A stretch of DNA of 64,000 nucleotides, taken from Crossiella sp. S99.2 (lineage in GTDB: Bacteria > Actinomycetota > Actinomycetes > Mycobacteriales > Pseudonocardiaceae). The translations under genes and the position numbers were made by a program. The notes beneath the pieces are model-generated. The model made no database searches. It was not told where the DNA came from and saw only the letters and a list, made by a program, of their open reading frames with translations. Shown here piece by piece: positions 61,599 to 64,000 of the stretch. Positions within the stretch are counted from its first letter, which is position 1. Every line of letters starts with the position of its first letter. The stretch spans positions 124,001 to 188,000 of the forward strand of contig NZ_JALMDK010000017.1 of NCBI RefSeq assembly GCF_023094165.1, read 5' to 3'.

Positions 61599-63379
61599 GC
61601 ACCCGCTACGACGTTGTGGTGGTCGGCGCCGGTTTCGCCGGATCGCTGATCGCGCGGTCACTGGGCGAGCATGGCTGGCGGGTGCTGGTGCTCGAAGCCG
61701 GGGCGGGACAGGCACCCGAGGACGCCGTGCGGAAGTTTCACACCACCTTCGCCAAAACACCGACCTCGCCGTATCGCACCACGGTCGCGGCGCCCTCGCC
61801 GGATGTGCTCGACCTGGCCCCTGGCGTGGACGGATATCTGCGGCAGCGCGGGGAACTGCCCTATTCCAGCCCGTACGTGCGGGTCAACGGCGGCAGCGGA
61901 ATGGCCTGGAACGGGCTGGTGCCGCGGATGCATCCGGAGGACTTCCGCGCCGGCCGGTTCGGCCAAGGCCGGGACTGGCCGATCGGCTACCACGATCTGG
62001 AACCGTATTACCGTGCCGCGGAACGGGAAATCGGCGTCGCCGGGGATGTCGGCGAGCAACGGGACGGGGTCGGGCTGCCGTTCCCCGCGGACTACGTGTT
62101 CCCGATGCGCGACTTCCCGCGCAGCCACCTCGACGAGGTCATCGCCGAGGCGGTGAACGGACGCCGCGTGCGCGATCCCTTCCAGGACAACGAGATCGAG
62201 CTGCAGGTCATCGGCACCCCGCAGGCCCGCAACGCCGTGCCCGACCCGCGCTATGACGGCGGCAAGGGTTTCCGCCCGGACGGGCACCGCTGCGTCGGCT
62301 ACGCCAGCTGCGTGCCGATCTGCCCGGAACAGGCCAAATACACGCCACTGCGGACCCAGGCACGCTGGCCGGGAACGGTCACCCTGCGCACGCGGGCGGT
62401 GGTCAACCGGCTGCACAGCACCGCGAACGGTCGCATCACCCGGCTCGAATACCAGGCGTACCAGGACGACACCTCGGCCAGGCACACCATCCACACGGTC
62501 GAGGCGGAACTGGTCGTGCTGGCCGCGCACGCCATCGAGAACGCCAAACTGCTGCTGATGTCGGGGCTGGCCAACCGCAGCGGGCAGGTCGGCCGCAACC
62601 TGATGGACCATCCGGCGTTGCTCACCTGGGGGCTGATGCCCGGCCAGATCGGGCCGTATCGGGGCCCCGGCTCGACCTCGGGGCTGGAGGGGTTCCGCTT
62701 CGGCCCGGCCAGGGCGGCCCGCGCGCCGTTCCGGGTCGAATTCGGCAACTGGGGCTGGAACTGGGCACTGGGCACCCCGGACCTCGACACCGCCGAACTC
62801 CTGCGCGAGGGCGTCTTCGGCACCGAACTCCGACGGCGACTCGGCGACCGACTCGGCCGCCAGTTCACCCTCCAGTTCGAGATCGAGCAGGAGGCCGACC
62901 CGGCCAACCGGGTCACCATCGACCCCACCGTCCGCGACCGGCTCGGCAACCCTCGGCCGGTGCTGACCTACCGGCTCAGCGACTACGTCAAACGCGGCAT
63001 GGTCGCCGCGAAACGGGTCTCCGATCAGCTTTTCGCGCTACTGGGCGCCGAGGACCACACCCGGTACACGCCCGCCATGCCCGGCTACCTCGAATTCGAC
63101 GGCGAGCCGTTCGCCTTCCGCGGCGCCGGGCACGGCGCGGGCACCCACATCATGGGCGCGGCGCCGTCGGACTCCGTGGTCGATCAGTGGCAGCGCTGCT
63201 GGGACCACCCCAACCTCTACGCCGTCGGCTGCGGCAGCATGCCCGCACTGGGCACCTCGAACCCCTCGCTGACCATGGCCGCGCTGGCCCTGCGCAGCGC
63301 CGGGCACATGCACGGCCAGCTCACCGACCGCCGCCGCGTCACCCTGTCCACCACGCACGAGGAGCCCAGCATCCGATGA
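61595..63379 (+). CDS. GMC-type FAD dehydrogenase catalytic subunit with 3Fe-4S motif
   Basis: A 594-residue GMC oxidoreductase. FAD motif VVVVGAGFAGSLIARSLGEH at the N-terminus; C-terminal catalytic region GAGTHIMG and GTSNPSLTMAALALRSAG with the conserved His and Asn. Residues 233-243 read CVGYASCVPIC, the Cys-x5-Cys-x3-Cys pattern that binds a 3Fe-4S cluster in bacterial FAD-dependent glucose dehydrogenases. It would oxidise an alcohol or sugar and pass electrons through the cluster to an acceptor. Coupled by GTGA to the small subunit and by ATGA to the next gene. Confidence 0.9.
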   Translation: MSTRYDVVVVGAGFAGSLIARSLGEHGWRVLVLEAGAGQAPEDAVRKFHTTFAKTPTSPYRTTVAAPSPDVLDLAPGVDGYLRQRGELPYSSPYVRVNGGSGMAWNGLVPRMHPEDFRAGRFGQGRDWPIGYHDLEPYYRAAEREIGVAGDVGEQRDGVGLPFPADYVFPMRDFPRSHLDEVIAEAVNGRRVRDPFQDNEIELQVIGTPQARNAVPDPRYDGGKGFRPDGHRCVGYASCVPICPEQAKYTPLRTQARWPGTVTLRTRAVVNRLHSTANGRITRLEYQAYQDDTSARHTIHTVEAELVVLAAHAIENAKLLLMSGLANRSGQVGRNLMDHPALLTWGLMPGQIGPYRGPGSTSGLEGFRFGPARAARAPFRVEFGNWGWNWALGTPDLDTAELLREGVFGTELRRRLGDRLGRQFTLQFEIEQEADPANRVTIDPTVRDRLGNPRPVLTYRLSDYVKRGMVAAKRVSDQLFALLGAEDHTRYTPAMPGYLEFDGEPFAFRGAGHGAGTHIMGAAPSDSVVDQWQRCWDHPNLYAVGCGSMPALGTSNPSLTMAALALRSAGHMHGQLTDRRRVTLSTTHEEPSIR

Positions 63380-64000
63380 CCCAGCAGCTGCCGCCCGTCG
63401 CCGAGCCGTTCCAGCTTCCCTTCCACTATGGCGCGTTGCACCACGTCGGCCTCGACTACCTGGTCGAGCCCGCACCGGTGGCGAAGGTGCTCGCCAGGAC
63501 GCATCCCGGGCTCAGCGCCGCCGAGTTCGACGGGCGCGCCTGCGTGTCGGTGAACTTCCAGCTCTACTTCGCCCAGTACGCCGCGGGCGCCGGAATCACC
63601 CAGGAGATCGAGATCAACGTGATCGCGTTTCCGCGCGGTGACGAGCATCGACTCGCCGAACTGTCCTATGTGGACTATGCCAGCGGGGTCGACCAGACCA
63701 AACTGCTCGGCATCGGGCGCATCCATGTGCTGTGCGACAACGACATCGCGATCGAGGCGGGTACCAAGCTCTACGCCGAGCCGAAGTACCCGGCCAGGTT
63801 CACCGCCGTCATGCCCTCGCTCAACGGCCCGCGCTCGGACACCTGGGCCATCGGCTGCCAGGACACCGCGGACCGGGAACTGTTCGGCTTCACCGCACGG
63901 CTGGACGGCCTGCCGGGCGAGCCGGTCAACAACACGCCCATCACCGGCTACGGCACCACCGAGGACGGCAGGCTGCTGGCCGGACCGATGAACGTCTACC
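63376..64000 (+). CDS. Acetoacetate decarboxylase-like protein (partial, runs off the right edge)
   Basis: The first 208 codons are in the window. The segments GIGRIHVLCDNDIAIEAGTK, LYAEPKYPARFTAVMPSL resemble the acetoacetate decarboxylase-like (ADC) superfamily, where a lysine in EPKYPA-type motifs is near the active site. The start ATG overlaps the dehydrogenase stop, so the three genes form one operon; a shared pathway (oxidation followed by decarboxylation or ring modification) is plausible but unproven. Confidence 0.5.
   Translation, partial: MTQQLPPVAEPFQLPFHYGALHHVGLDYLVEPAPVAKVLARTHPGLSAAEFDGRACVSVNFQLYFAQYAAGAGITQEIEINVIAFPRGDEHRLAELSYVDYASGVDQTKLLGIGRIHVLCDNDIAIEAGTKLYAEPKYPARFTAVMPSLNGPRSDTWAIGCQDTADRELFGFTARLDGLPGEPVNNTPITGYGTTEDGRLLAGPMNVY

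Overview
The window is high-GC DNA with actinomycete gene style: GTG and TTG starts are frequent, genes are chained by 4-nt ATGA overlaps, and large LuxR, PadR, TetR, MerR and ANTAR regulators are common. Gene content (StrR/ParB-like regulators, class III lanthipeptide genes, family 2B encapsulins, geosmin-synthase-like cyclases) points to a soil filamentous actinobacterium, most likely Pseudonocardiales; the genus cannot be fixed from the sequence alone. No rRNA, tRNA, CRISPR array, phage or intact insertion sequence was recognised.

Left part (1-24.5 kb): the start of a class III aminotransferase; a DUF5132 protein plus an ABC exporter with an N-terminal HMA-like domain; a RibD-type reductase; an FAD hydroxylase with its PadR regulator and a 13-bp palindromic operator; two tandemly duplicated secreted repeat proteins; a LAL-type LuxR regulator; a SoxR/MFS pair sharing a SoxR-box promoter; a compact class III lanthipeptide cluster (LanKC 14382-16970, a 38-aa precursor at 14249-14365, exporter 12303-14126); and a LuxR / alkylsulfatase-like pseudoenzyme / GAF-ANTAR operon.

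The centre (24.66-37.68 kb) is the most unusual part: a two-armed divergent locus with three family 2B encapsulin shell genes (HK97-type shell with an internal cNMP-binding-like domain), two prenyl diphosphate synthase domains, three class I terpene cyclase domains, a VAO-type FAD oxidase domain and a cytochrome P450. Left arm: shell 1, then a prenyl-synthase/terpene-cyclase fusion. Right arm: shell 2, a cyclase/FAD-oxidase fusion, a second cyclase, P450, a divergent shell 3, and a stand-alone prenyl synthase. Every junction within each arm overlaps by 1-14 nt, so shells and enzymes are very probably co-translated. The simplest reading is a protein-shelled terpenoid pathway running from C5 units to an oxidised terpenoid.

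Right part (37.7-64 kb): quinone oxidoreductase, FAD hydroxylase and TetR; a TrmB/LuxR regulator; a secreted subtilase; two ParB/StrR-like regulators bracketing a decayed stretch (VOC remnant, apparently shortened FHA protein, frameshifted gene); a ChrB-MFS-MerR-ACR3-like resistance island with a textbook MerR promoter; PhoU; a lipoprotein; two truncated hydrolases fused head-to-head at about 54390; TetR and PadR units with clear palindromic operators; a cation/proton antiporter; a serine hydrolase; a PucR regulator; and, running off the right edge, a two-subunit FAD dehydrogenase with a 3Fe-4S-type cysteine motif followed by an acetoacetate-decarboxylase-like gene.

Intergenic repeats built from TTGGCC and GTACC/GGTAC elements lie at the 3' ends of three unrelated genes (18.3, 37.7 and 60.9 kb) and look like a genome-specific terminator or repeat family.
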